A stretch of 32,022 nt of DNA, from NCBI GenBank assembly GCA_026713105.1, contig JAPOPC010000117.1, forward strand, positions 1-32,022. The letters run 5' to 3'. This stretch comes from Acidimicrobiaceae bacterium (GTDB lineage Bacteria > Actinomycetota > Acidimicrobiia > Acidimicrobiales > Poriferisodalaceae). The position numbers and the translations under genes are program-made. The notes under the pieces were generated by a model. That model was not told the DNA's origin and did not search any database. It saw nothing but the letters and a program-made list of their open reading frames with translations. Below are positions 22,818 to 29,515 of the stretch, one piece after another; position 1 is the stretch's first letter, and the number at the start of each line of letters is the position of its first letter.

Positions 22818-23171
22818 TCAGTCGTGCGCAAGGTGGTGTCTCATGGCTCGGCGGACTCCGGCACGGCGCTGCGGATCGGTGAGTTGTTCCTGCGGTGATG
22901 TGCCTGACTCATCCGGGGACCGGACCCAATCGTGGAACGCCGCTGTGGATGCGTCTCGCTCGGCACCGCGCTGGATCGCCCGAGTCACCCACTCTTCTTC
23001 CAGCTCGGCTTCTTCGAAGACTGGCGCGGTGGCTTCGGCGAGTCGATGAGTAGGCACGAGAAACCGTGTGAGGTACCAGATAAAGCGCTGCTGCAGCAGG
23101 TGGATGCCGTATGGCGACAGACAGGCGATGCGCTTTGCGGGCAGCAAGGACGCCGATTCCACAAGTCCCAT
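22818..23171 (-). CDS. Unknown protein, last gene of the TIGR04255/HTH operon
   Basis: A 117-residue protein from ATG 23171, 14 bases after the HTH gene stop. LSPYGIHLLQQRFIWYLTRF and a following VPTHRLAEATAPVFEEAELE segment look like two ordered helices. The C-terminal 45 residues are polar and basic. I do not recognise the family. The close spacing suggests cotranscription with the TIGR04255 and HTH genes. It could be an effector or a component of the same complex. Confidence 0.6.
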   Translation of the reverse strand: MGLVESASLLPAKRIACLSPYGIHLLQQRFIWYLTRFLVPTHRLAEATAPVFEEAELEEEWVTRAIQRGAERDASTAAFHDWVRSPDESGTSPQEQLTDPQRRAGVRRAMRHHLAHD

Positions 23172-23185
23172 TTGCTCGAAACGGC

Positions 23186-23854
23186 CTAGCTGTCCGAACC
23201 GATGAGTCGCAGGCCCGGCAGACCGTCTGGAGCGGTGAACACCTCCACATCGGAGCGGTACCGAGCGCGCCAGTCGGGTTCGAACTCGTCCAGGACCCGC
23301 TCAGGGTCGCCAGGCTGCTCGCGGGCCAGTGCGAGAACGAGATCGAACCGCTCAGACGCCATCAAGTCGAGTCCGTTGAGCGGCGCATCGGGGTGCAATG
23401 GCGTTTCGAGCCATCCTGCGACATCAGCGATGATGTAGCGCTCCGCTGCTATCTCACAGAGCGCGGCGATCCGGGCGACGCGCTGACGGTTGTCGCCGGT
23501 GGCTGACTCGCCTTGCCGCCACTTGCGCACGGCAGGGACCGACACTCCGGCGATCTTGGCGATATCCCGCCACGAGAAGCCCAGCGTGCTCAGCCGGTCC
23601 AACAGCGTCGGCAGGTGTTCCCGAGCGTGACGCACCGTCAGCGAGCGCAGTTCCTCGTCGAGGCTGTCCGAATGCAGCTGCCCGATGGACTCGTGAATGT
23701 CCCGAGAATCGTGGACCAACGACTCGCTGCGGTTGCGCAAATGGCCGATGTCGTCCACGACATCCTGAATTGTTCTGGTCCGTTCCAAGCGGGGCGGGGC
23801 ATGGCCGACCGACGCGCCCGTGGGTGCGTAATCGATGCGGCGGATTGTGCTCAT
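23186..23854 (-). CDS. XRE-like HTH regulator or antitoxin
   Basis: A 222-residue protein from ATG 23854, whose start overlaps the TIGR04255 stop as ATGA. The helix-turn-helix is at about 92-113 (GFSWRDIAKIAGVSVPAVRK). The N-terminal 90 residues look helical (DVVDDIGHLRNRSES and DSLDEELRSL). The C-terminal half has CEIAAERYIIADVAGWLETP and a MASERFDLVLALAREQP segment like the tail of some Xre antitoxins. It probably binds the 21-bp palindrome at 24705-24725 and represses its own operon. An upstream longer frame is rejected as read-through. Confidence 0.75.
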   Translation of the reverse strand: MSTIRRIDYAPTGASVGHAPPRLERTRTIQDVVDDIGHLRNRSESLVHDSRDIHESIGQLHSDSLDEELRSLTVRHAREHLPTLLDRLSTLGFSWRDIAKIAGVSVPAVRKWRQGESATGDNRQRVARIAALCEIAAERYIIADVAGWLETPLHPDAPLNGLDLMASERFDLVLALAREQPGDPERVLDEFEPDWRARYRSDVEVFTAPDGLPGLRLIGSDS

Positions 23855-24702
23855 GTCGGGTCCTTCGTGTGCTGATCGAACACTTCTGCGCGGAGTCTGT
23901 CGGTGACGGCAATCTTGAAGAAGTGGCTCGCCGCCTGATGTACTTGATCGCAAAGCTCGAGGATGCGGTCCACCGCAAACTCAGGGATCTCATCGTCGCC
24001 ACTCCAGAACGCATCGGAGTCGAGCAGGAAATACGGCCCGGCGGGTGCCACCGACTTGCGACGGGTCGGTCCCTGCGGGTCCACGGCGTAGCCCTCCTGA
24101 GGCCCGTAGCGGACAGTCAACGCGCAAGAAGCTTCTGTCTGATACTGGATGAGGCCCTGCCAGGTCGTCGGATTCATCCCATCTGGCCTCAGGTCCGCGG
24201 CGGCCGCTGCCAGCAGGCGCGGGTTGATGTAACCGTCCCAGTCGTCGGGCCCACCGCCGGCACCGGGCACCCGAATCTCGTCGATGTACCGCAGGCCGAT
24301 CCGCAGCAGGCCGTCAGGCGCACAGATGCGCTCCAGTGCCTCGGTGACCTGCTTCGCCAGCGGTCGAAAGTGCTCGACCCACCCCCCGTAGACGGTGGTC
24401 TCCAAGACCAGTGCGTCGCGCCTCACCACCAACGCGGTCGCCTGGTCACGGGCACAGAACCTCGGCGACGAGCGCTGCTCCACCTGCGGCGGCATCGCAG
24501 CATCGGTGGGCACACCGATCTGGCGTTCAACCTGCGGCGCCATGACCGGCAGGCTGTCGCGCACAGCCTCCTTCATCGCCGCCACGGCAGCATCGGTCAG
24601 GCCACCCGCAATTTCGGGGTACCGAATCTCCAGCACGGTCAAGACGAGCGGCGGGTTCCGGAACGGCGGCGTGCTACCGGCGCGACGGTCTGCGATAACC
24701 AA
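23851..24702 (-). CDS. TIGR04255-family protein
   Basis: A 283-residue protein. TTG 24702 is chosen because the frame before it is inside an operator palindrome and no ATG or GTG fits; a start a little further in is possible. It begins with FRNPPLVLTVLEIRYPEI, the usual opening of TIGR04255, and contains LVVRRDALVLETTVYGGWVE and LLRIGLRYIDEIRVPGAG, two typical segments. The family function is unknown; members are often next to HTH genes. The stop overlaps the HTH start. Three genes downstream of one palindrome make an operon. Confidence 0.8.
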   Translation of the reverse strand: MVIADRRAGSTPPFRNPPLVLTVLEIRYPEIAGGLTDAAVAAMKEAVRDSLPVMAPQVERQIGVPTDAAMPPQVEQRSSPRFCARDQATALVVRRDALVLETTVYGGWVEHFRPLAKQVTEALERICAPDGLLRIGLRYIDEIRVPGAGGGPDDWDGYINPRLLAAAAADLRPDGMNPTTWQGLIQYQTEASCALTVRYGPQEGYAVDPQGPTRRKSVAPAGPYFLLDSDAFWSGDDEIPEFAVDRILELCDQVHQAASHFFKIAVTDRLRAEVFDQHTKDPT

Positions 24703-24704
24703 AA

Positions 24705-24725
24705 GTGTAACCAAGTGTGTTACAC
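24705..24725. promoter_or_regulatory. Perfect 7-7-7 palindrome, likely operator
   Basis: GTGTAAC (24705-24711) and GTTACAC (24719-24725) are perfect inverted copies with a 7-bp spacer. The element lies directly before the start of the TIGR04255 gene. Its half-site symmetry fits a dimeric XRE-type repressor, most simply the product of the second gene of the operon. Confidence 0.7.
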
Positions 24726-24912
24726 ATCCGCGCCGCGAGCACCTGCAAGGAAGGCTGGCCTGATCCCACCGAGCCCAGCAGCCACAAGCTCGCGGATGCG
24801 GGAAGGCCCAGATGGCGACGACGCCAAGGGCGAGCACGGCGCTTGCTGGCCCGCCGTACTTGGGATGAGCTGATCTGGCGGCCGGCGTGACGGGTGATGC
24901 CCTCCCGGCCGA

Positions 24913-25344
24913 TCAGCTGGTGGCTGATGTCGGAGCGGCCGGCTCGGCCGGCTCGTTGCCGACGAGGAGATGGACGGGTTCTGCGTCGGGATAGGTGGCG
25001 ATCAGGTGGAGGTCGCCGCCTGTGGCTCGGACGAACGAACGCAGTGTCGACAGGAGCATGTTGCTGCGGTGTTCGAGTCGGGAGACCTCCGATTGGTCCA
25101 TGTGCAGCTGCTCAGCAATGTGCTGCTGTGTCAGAGTGCGGGCCTTGCGCACCTGCGCCAGCGTGGCCTGGTGCTGGTCGATCTGGTCTCGTAGCGCCTC
25201 GTAGCGCGCTCGGGCTTTGGGGTTGCTCCGGATTCGTTCGAGCACCGGCCCCAGCGAGAGGTCCCGTTCCCATGCGTCCGGCTGCACATCATCCAGGCCC
25301 GCCGTGTCCACGGGAAGCTGTTGCAGTTGTTCGCTGTCGTTCAT
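24913..25344 (-). CDS. higA-like: XRE-family antitoxin, HigA-like
   Basis: A 143-residue protein from ATG 25344, preceded by AGGAAGG. The N-terminal 35 residues are variable. A helix-turn-helix lies at about 60-95 (QHQATLAQVRKARTLTQQHI and HMDQSEVSRLEH), followed by STLRSFVRATGGDLHLIATY, a standard HigA end. The frame upstream of the ATG belongs to the truncated HigB gene. The gene looks intact. It may bind DNA without its partner. Confidence 0.88.
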   Translation of the reverse strand: MNDSEQLQQLPVDTAGLDDVQPDAWERDLSLGPVLERIRSNPKARARYEALRDQIDQHQATLAQVRKARTLTQQHIAEQLHMDQSEVSRLEHRSNMLLSTLRSFVRATGGDLHLIATYPDAEPVHLLVGNEPAEPAAPTSATS

Positions 25345-25537
25345 TGTGCCCTTCCTGAACCACCTCATGGCACTCAGGATCGCCGAGGTTCCTGCCATGG
25401 CGCTCCAGCGCTGCCAGCAACGCGGTGATCTCCGCGGCGACCTCCCACCAGTCTGTGCCTCCTGCGAGGGAGCCGTCGGTCAGGCTGGTGAGCCATGCCT
25501 CGAAAAGCGGATGGAGCGCAATCTCCACACAATGCAC
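25289..25537 (-). pseudogene. HigB-like toxin, N-terminal half only
   Basis: From GTG 25537 (or 25528) the frame gives VEIALHPLFEAWLTSLTDGS and WWEVAAEITALLAALERHG, then LGDPE. This is the N-terminal half of Gp49/DUF891-type HigB toxins. After that, the sequence goes directly into the HigA leader, so the C-terminal half with the catalytic basic residues is absent. The frame runs on into the antitoxin gene and stops at 25289. The product is probably inactive. The downstream HigA is intact. Confidence 0.72.
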
Positions 25538-25664
25538 TTTAGCACATATGCAGTACAACCCATATCCGCTGCGAACGGCGCTTCCCCTGTCGGCAGTCTG
25601 ACGCGGTGCGGGTGTTGACGGCATCGCGCGACACGAGGCGCGACCTGTCGGCTGAGTCGGCGCA

Positions 25665-26750
25665 TTACCGCATCCTGTCGCAGACGGTCTTCGGCATGAA
25701 GAGCTGCCACAGTTGACCGTTGTCGCCGTAGCGAAGTGCGCTGCAGGTGCAGATTGGTGCGTCGAGCGCGTCGAGTTCGTGCTGGGTTTCGCGGGCGTCG
25801 TCTCGCATTCTGTCGTAGATACCGCGCTGCACGGATTCGCGTCGCGCCAGAGTCTCACGCGCCTTTTGGTTCAGTTTGCGACGTTCGCGGCGCCGCTCCC
25901 ATTCGGCTTGCTGATCGTGGGTGGCGTCGTCGCACCTTGCGATGCGTTCGCCTAGCGCGAACCAGTGCGTGCCATTGCCTTCGCTGTCGCTCAGCACGTG
26001 TTGTTCGGTGGCTTCTAGCGCTGAGGGTTGGCAGATCATCCACAGGGTGGGGAACAGGCCGGGTTCGCCCGCCAGCGGCATTAGCTGCATGCGGCCGGGT
26101 TCGATGTCTTCGGCCACAACCTTGACCTGTCTCGGAGGCAGCCCCGCAACGCCGCTGATCATCACACGAGGCGTCAGAGGCATCATGAACCGAAGATCGA
26201 CGGACTCGAGGCGACCCCAGGTCGTGGTGTCGAACACAGGCACGGCACCCAAGGGTTGGGGCGATCCTGCTGGAAACACCGTGATAATCACGCCGTGGTC
26301 GTGGTAATCCTGCGCACTGTCCCAGCGCTGTCGGATCACGGCTTCCGTTTCGGCACCGTCAGGCAGCCTCCGCGAGTTGACGAACTGTTGAATTGGCGCC
26401 GCCAACGAGCGTGCATAGTGGAGTCGAGCGAGGTCTATGAGCGGCCCAAGGTTCTCCGGTTCGGACAGGAACCTGTGTGCTGCCTCAAGTTCCGTCAGTT
26501 GGGCGCCGAGCGAGCGCACCAGCCCATCGACGGCGCACGCCGCTGGGCTCTCGATGTCAGCAGCCCATGCGCGTTCCAATTCTGGCGACGACAGATCGCA
26601 TGCACGATGGAGCCTTCTGTAGTGCATAGTGGCGCTGCGACGGTGGTACGTGCAAACCACGCCGACCTGATGGTTCTCGTCGGCCCATCGTTTGATCAGC
26701 GACTTGCTGATGTAGTGCTGCTGTTGCGGTCCTTTGCCCATTGTGGACAC
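25665..26750 (-). CDS. DUF4238-containing protein
   Basis: A 361-residue protein. GTG 26750 or ATG 26741 may start it; no strong ribosome-binding site is seen. GPQQQHYISKSLIKRWADEN is the HY-x(n)-L-x-R-F/W opening of DUF4238. LGPLIDLARLHYARSLAAPI and VMISGVAGLPPRQV follow. The C-terminal part has QKARETLARRESVQRGIYDR, a basic helix. DUF4238 is often near mobile and defence genes; function unknown. The start lies just after a relic of an IS481 right end, so the promoter was either moved or is within the IS end. Confidence 0.8.
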   Translation of the reverse strand: MSTMGKGPQQQHYISKSLIKRWADENHQVGVVCTYHRRSATMHYRRLHRACDLSSPELERAWAADIESPAACAVDGLVRSLGAQLTELEAAHRFLSEPENLGPLIDLARLHYARSLAAPIQQFVNSRRLPDGAETEAVIRQRWDSAQDYHDHGVIITVFPAGSPQPLGAVPVFDTTTWGRLESVDLRFMMPLTPRVMISGVAGLPPRQVKVVAEDIEPGRMQLMPLAGEPGLFPTLWMICQPSALEATEQHVLSDSEGNGTHWFALGERIARCDDATHDQQAEWERRRERRKLNQKARETLARRESVQRGIYDRMRDDARETQHELDALDAPICTCSALRYGDNGQLWQLFMPKTVCDRMR

Positions 26751-26756
26751 GGTAGA

Positions 26757-26800
26757 TGTCGCTTCGCGTGAGGTTGTGTGCGTGTGATGCGGGCGGGCCT
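26757..26800 (-). mobile_element. Relic of an IS481-family right end
   Basis: The 43-44 bases starting TGTCG match the terminal bases of the IS481 element at 3617 inward with about three differences. The minus-strand translation gives GPPASHAHNLTRSDI, matching GPPASRAHNLTRTDI of the intact copy. The relic ends with the same ACA followed by TCTA, like the TCTAGC target of the intact copy. Weaker similarity may extend to about 26830. No other part of the element is nearby. Confidence 0.82.
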
Positions 26801-26850
26801 GCGATGGCGAATGGGTGGGTGAGTGCGCCTACGCCGCTTGTGTCTCTTGG

Positions 26851-27138
26851 TTATCGCTGTAGCCATCCCTGCCAATTGCTCACGTACCGCCGCACGCTCT
26901 CCTTGGTTCGGTCAGCCATCAACCCGTCTGCTTCGAGTTTCGGGGTGCCATCGAGGTACATGCCCATGAGGGTCTCGTTGGCAACGGAAGGGTCACGGTC
27001 GTTGCAGAGACACCACAGCACGTAGCGGCCTACACGCCTCTTGCACTCAGTCGGATTGTCGCACTCGGCGGCGAAAGCTTCAATCTTCGAATCCCACTCA
27101 CCGTCGAACCGCCTGCGGTGACGCTCCCACCAAGACAC
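26851..27138 (-). CDS. Hypothetical protein, 95 residues
   Basis: A small protein from GTG 27138. It has CDNPTECKRRVGRYVLWCLC and RTKESVRRYVSNWQGWLQR. Four cysteines lie within about 25 residues (C26, C32, C43, C45), which could bind metal. It faces away from ParD across a 131-bp gap. I do not recognise it. The frame has plausible codon use and is therefore listed. Confidence 0.5.
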   Translation of the reverse strand: MSWWERHRRRFDGEWDSKIEAFAAECDNPTECKRRVGRYVLWCLCNDRDPSVANETLMGMYLDGTPKLEADGLMADRTKESVRRYVSNWQGWLQR

Positions 27139-27269
27139 GAGCGCAGCCTATTGCCAGGGCTCCGATGCGGTAGGGCTCAGCCGCGTTGAGCGACATGATG
27201 CGCTCGATGTCGGGATTGCTTTGGCGACGGCATGCTGACAACTGTTGCCATCACAGGCAGACTGGCTGG

Positions 27270-27521
27270 GTGAGCCGGAACACCATGAGCTTTGCGCTTC
27301 CCCCCTCGATGCGGAGCTACATCGATGAGCGTGTGCGGGGCGGCGAGTACGGCAACACCAGCGAGTACTTGCGTGACCTCATCCGGCGCGATCAGCAGGC
27401 TGAGGAAGCACGCCGCTTCCGCATGCTGATCGCTGAGGGGCTCGAGTCGGGCGAGGGCCGCCCGTTGACGTCCGAGGTCGTCGACGAATTGCGTGCATGG
27501 GCGCTCGGCCGAGCCGTGTGA
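27270..27521 (+). CDS. ParD-like antitoxin
   Basis: An 83-residue RHH antitoxin from GTG 27270 (an ATG at 27285 is an alternative). The stretch MSFALPPSMRSYIDERVRGG and the following NTSEYLRDLIRRDQQ are typical of ParD. The C-terminal EGRPLTSEVVDELRA is the toxin-binding segment. The stop overlaps a ParE start as GTGA, but that toxin is truncated. The protein looks complete. Confidence 0.85.
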   Translation: MSRNTMSFALPPSMRSYIDERVRGGEYGNTSEYLRDLIRRDQQAEEARRFRMLIAEGLESGEGRPLTSEVVDELRAWALGRAV

Positions 27522-27634
27522 CAGATGTCCGGCTACGCCCGCTGGCCGAGGCCGACTTGGTCGAGCGAAGCGAGTACTACCGGTCCGCTTCGAGGCGCGT
27601 GCGGGTGCTCATGAGTGGTATCGCGATATCATGA
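27518..27634 (+). pseudogene. ParE toxin, N-terminal fragment
   Basis: From GTG 27518 the frame gives VTDVRLRPLAEADLVERSEY, the first strand and helix of ParE-like toxins, and stops at TGA 27632-27634. The full toxin has about 95 residues. The frame runs into the compound Doc/VapC module at about 27590, so that module's arrival deleted the rest. Not functional. Confidence 0.8.
27619..27628. promoter_or_regulatory. Palindrome upstream of the RHH/Doc operon, possible operator
   Basis: TATCGCGATA is a perfect 10-bp palindrome 11 bp before the ATG of the antitoxin; in copy 1 the same place reads TATCGCAATA. An ATCATGAT palindrome follows at once. RHH antitoxins commonly bind such sites to repress their operons. 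Confidence 0.45.
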
Positions 27635-27638
27635 TCTC

Positions 27639-27848
27639 ATGACAAGACAGACGACGGTCCGGCTGCCGGACGATCTGGCGCAGGAAGCTGAGGTTGTCGC
27701 CCGGGTCCAGGGTTCGAGCATGAATCAGCTCATTGTCGACTCGTTGCGCGCCGAGATCGGGCGGGTACGCGCAGACGACGGCTTCACGTCTACGGCGAAA
27801 CGCCTGCTTGAGAGAGATCGCGAGCTGCTTGAGCGGCTCGCGCGGTGA
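27639..27848 (+). CDS. RHH antitoxin, copy 2 (partner of Doc)
   Basis: A 69-residue protein, one residue different from copy 1 at 21819. It has the ribbon MTRQTTVRLPDDL, a helix with SSMNQLIVDSLRAEI and a C-terminal RDRELLERLAR. Its stop overlaps the Doc start as GTGA. The Doc gene has one nonsense codon. This antitoxin may still regulate transcription of the operon that ends with the intact VapC. Confidence 0.87.
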   Translation: MTRQTTVRLPDDLAQEAEVVARVQGSSMNQLIVDSLRAEIGRVRADDGFTSTAKRLLERDRELLERLAR

Positions 27849-28243
27849 CCCGGTATCTGAGCATCGCTGAGTATCTCTGGCTCGCCGAGCAGGTCACCGG
27901 AATCCGGGCTGAAGAGCTGTCGACGTCTGCTCGTGTCGAATTGGCGGATTCGGCGTTGCACGCCCCGCAAGCGAGCTTTGGCGGGACGGACTTCTACTCG
28001 GACTTGATGGACAAGGCAGCGGTGCTCTGCTGGCGCTTGGCGCGCAACCATCCGCTGCCAGATGGCAACAAGCGAGCAGCTTGAGCAGCACTCGTCATGT
28101 TCATCGATCTCAATGGCGGACGCTGGGATCCCGATCCACCAGATGTAGACGACGCAGAACACACAATGCTCGCCGTGGCAGCCGGGGACATCGACGAAGG
28201 CTCCCTCGCAGGGTGGCTCCGTGAGCGGGTCACATTCGCCTGA
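27845..28243 (+). pseudogene. Doc (Fic-fold) toxin with one nonsense codon (copy 2)
   Basis: From GTG 27845 the frame gives a Doc protein with the Fic motif HPLPDGNKR at 69-77, then stops at TGA 28082-28084. The same frame continues with AALVMFIDLNGGRWDPDPPD and ends at TGA 28241. A Trp is expected after DGNKRAA in the family, so TGG to TGA is the likely change. The complete protein would have 132 residues. The motif itself is intact, but the structural C-terminus is lost, so it is probably inactive. Confidence 0.92.
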
Positions 28244-28264
28244 GCAAAGGGGCTGCGCGGGGTC

Positions 28265-28438
28265 ATGGAGCGCGAGATGGGCGCTGAGCCCGAGGACGGG
28301 CATCTGAGCCGTTTGATCACCTCGGGAGTGCTTCGGGCGGGACACGGAGATGCCGCGGACGTGCTCGACGAGCCTCCCTTGCAGGTTCCGGCCGGCCTCA
28401 CCGAAGCGTTGGCCGCCGAGAGAGAGGATCGTGTGTGA
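28265..28438 (+). CDS. Short VapB/Phd-like antitoxin tail, copy 2
   Basis: A 57-residue frame from ATG 28265, like copy 1 with seven or eight substitutions. DLSRLITSGVLRAG-type helix and TEALAAEREDRV correspond to the C-terminal neutralising part of Phd/YefM-type VapB. No DNA-binding half precedes it. It is GTGA-coupled to the intact VapC, so it may be the active neutraliser of that toxin. Confidence 0.62.
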   Translation: MEREMGAEPEDGHLSRLITSGVLRAGHGDAADVLDEPPLQVPAGLTEALAAEREDRV

Positions 28439-28860
28439 GGTACTGGGACACCTCGGCGCTGGTGCCGCTGTTGGTTGCCGAGGCGACGTCTGAGGTGGTG
28501 CGGTCGTGGCTGGGCGAGGACAGTGTCATCGCAACGTGGGCATGGTCGCGTGTCGAGATCGCAAGCGCCGTGGAGCGGCGAACGCGTGAGGGCGATCTGT
28601 CGCGGGAGCAGCGCCGCGCCGTCATGAGCCGCTTGGACGCATTCAGCGCTGCATGGCACGAAGTGGTCGAGGTGTTGGCCGTGCGGTCGCGTGCGACGTC
28701 GGTGCTGGCACGGCATCGGCTTCGCGCTGCCGACGCCGCCCAGCTCTGCGCAGCGTTGCATGTTCAAGACCAACTCGGTGCTCCGTTGCAGTTTGTGAGC
28801 CTGGATCAACGCCTCACCGAAGCAGCCGAACGCGAAGGACTCACCATGGTCCCCGCGTGA
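28435..28860 (+). CDS. vapC: VapC-type PIN-domain toxin
   Basis: A 141-residue ribonuclease from GTG 28435. The four acidic residues of the PIN active site are present: D5 in WDTSALVPLL, E41 in SRVEIASAVE, D100 in RAADAAQLCAALHV and D124 in FVSLDQRL. Length is normal. It overlaps the antitoxin tail gene as GTGA. It probably cuts tRNA or rRNA like other VapC proteins. It is last in the compound module; a hairpin with a T-run follows about 50 bp later. The toxin looks fully competent. Confidence 0.93.
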   Translation: MRYWDTSALVPLLVAEATSEVVRSWLGEDSVIATWAWSRVEIASAVERRTREGDLSREQRRAVMSRLDAFSAAWHEVVEVLAVRSRATSVLARHRLRAADAAQLCAALHVQDQLGAPLQFVSLDQRLTEAAEREGLTMVPA

Positions 28861-28907
28861 GCCGACAGTGTCGGCGTCTCATGTGACCGGGCGCGATCGT
28901 GTTCATC

Positions 28908-28938
28908 GGTCAGCCATCGGCTGAGCCTTCGTCTTTTT
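28908..28938 (+). terminator. Intrinsic terminator after VapC
   Basis: TCAGCC (28910-28915) and GGCTGA (28919-28924) form a 6-bp stem with an ATC loop. A run of five Ts follows at 28934-28938. Just before it, GCCGACAGTGTCGGC at 28861-28875 is a perfect palindrome directly after the stop codon. Either may end the transcript. Confidence 0.6.
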
Positions 28939-29038
28939 GTGGGATTCGGGTTGCGGGGCTGGCACTGTCAGATGCTCGCTTGTCAAGCGGCGAGCGCGTC
29001 GGGCTAACCTCTGCGCGCCCTCACGTAAGGAGAGAGCG

Positions 29039-29317
29039 ATGGCAGAGCTGACGCGGTCAAGACTTGAAGGCCGAGTCCGAGTGCTGACTGTTGCGCTGTT
29101 GAGCGCATTGGAACTCATGAACTCAGATCTCGGCCCCAATGTCAACAGTCAACTCGGGACGGACATTAGGCGTCGATTCGCTGAGCGCTATACCGACGAT
29201 GACGATATGGATGACATCGAGTGGGGTGACATAAGGCAAGAATGCGTTGACATCTCCGACTGGGTCGAAATCCCTCGCAATTTCGCGGAAATTGATGAGT
29301 TCCCTTGGGAGCTGTAG
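29039..29317 (+). CDS. Small acidic hypothetical protein
   Basis: A 92-residue protein from ATG 29039, preceded by AAGGAGA. A helical basic N-terminus (LTRSRLEGRVRVLTVALLSA) leads to a very acidic region (RYTDDDDMDDIEWGDIRQEC). It ends EIDEFPWEL. I do not recognise a family. GC looks lower from here on than in the preceding region. It lies 198 bp before the KTSC gene on the same strand. Confidence 0.62.
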   Translation: MAELTRSRLEGRVRVLTVALLSALELMNSDLGPNVNSQLGTDIRRRFAERYTDDDDMDDIEWGDIRQECVDISDWVEIPRNFAEIDEFPWEL

Positions 29318-29515
29318 CGCCGACCATCGGCGCTTCGTATTCTGTGGGACTGTCAGCGCCTCCACCAAGACCGGTGTGATTCAGAGTGGTTCAAAGCCGA
29401 CGGTGGAGTTGGCTGCTGGCCCGAGTTCAGCTTCCCCCATCCCACAAGAGGATGAAGGCCCAAGAACCGGACGGTCTCTCGCCTGCTTATATCAAGAGAC
29501 AACGAAACACCTGTA

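Noticed and set aside
27845..28243. TGA read as tryptophan or selenocysteine in Doc copy 2
   Set aside because: TGA serves as a normal stop in many neighbouring genes, and no recoding structure was evident. A point mutation is simpler, especially as copy 1 is also dead.
21768..28875. The two Doc/VapC modules as ends of a composite transposon
   Set aside because: Both copies have the same orientation, no transposase lies between them, and no terminal repeats or target duplication were seen.
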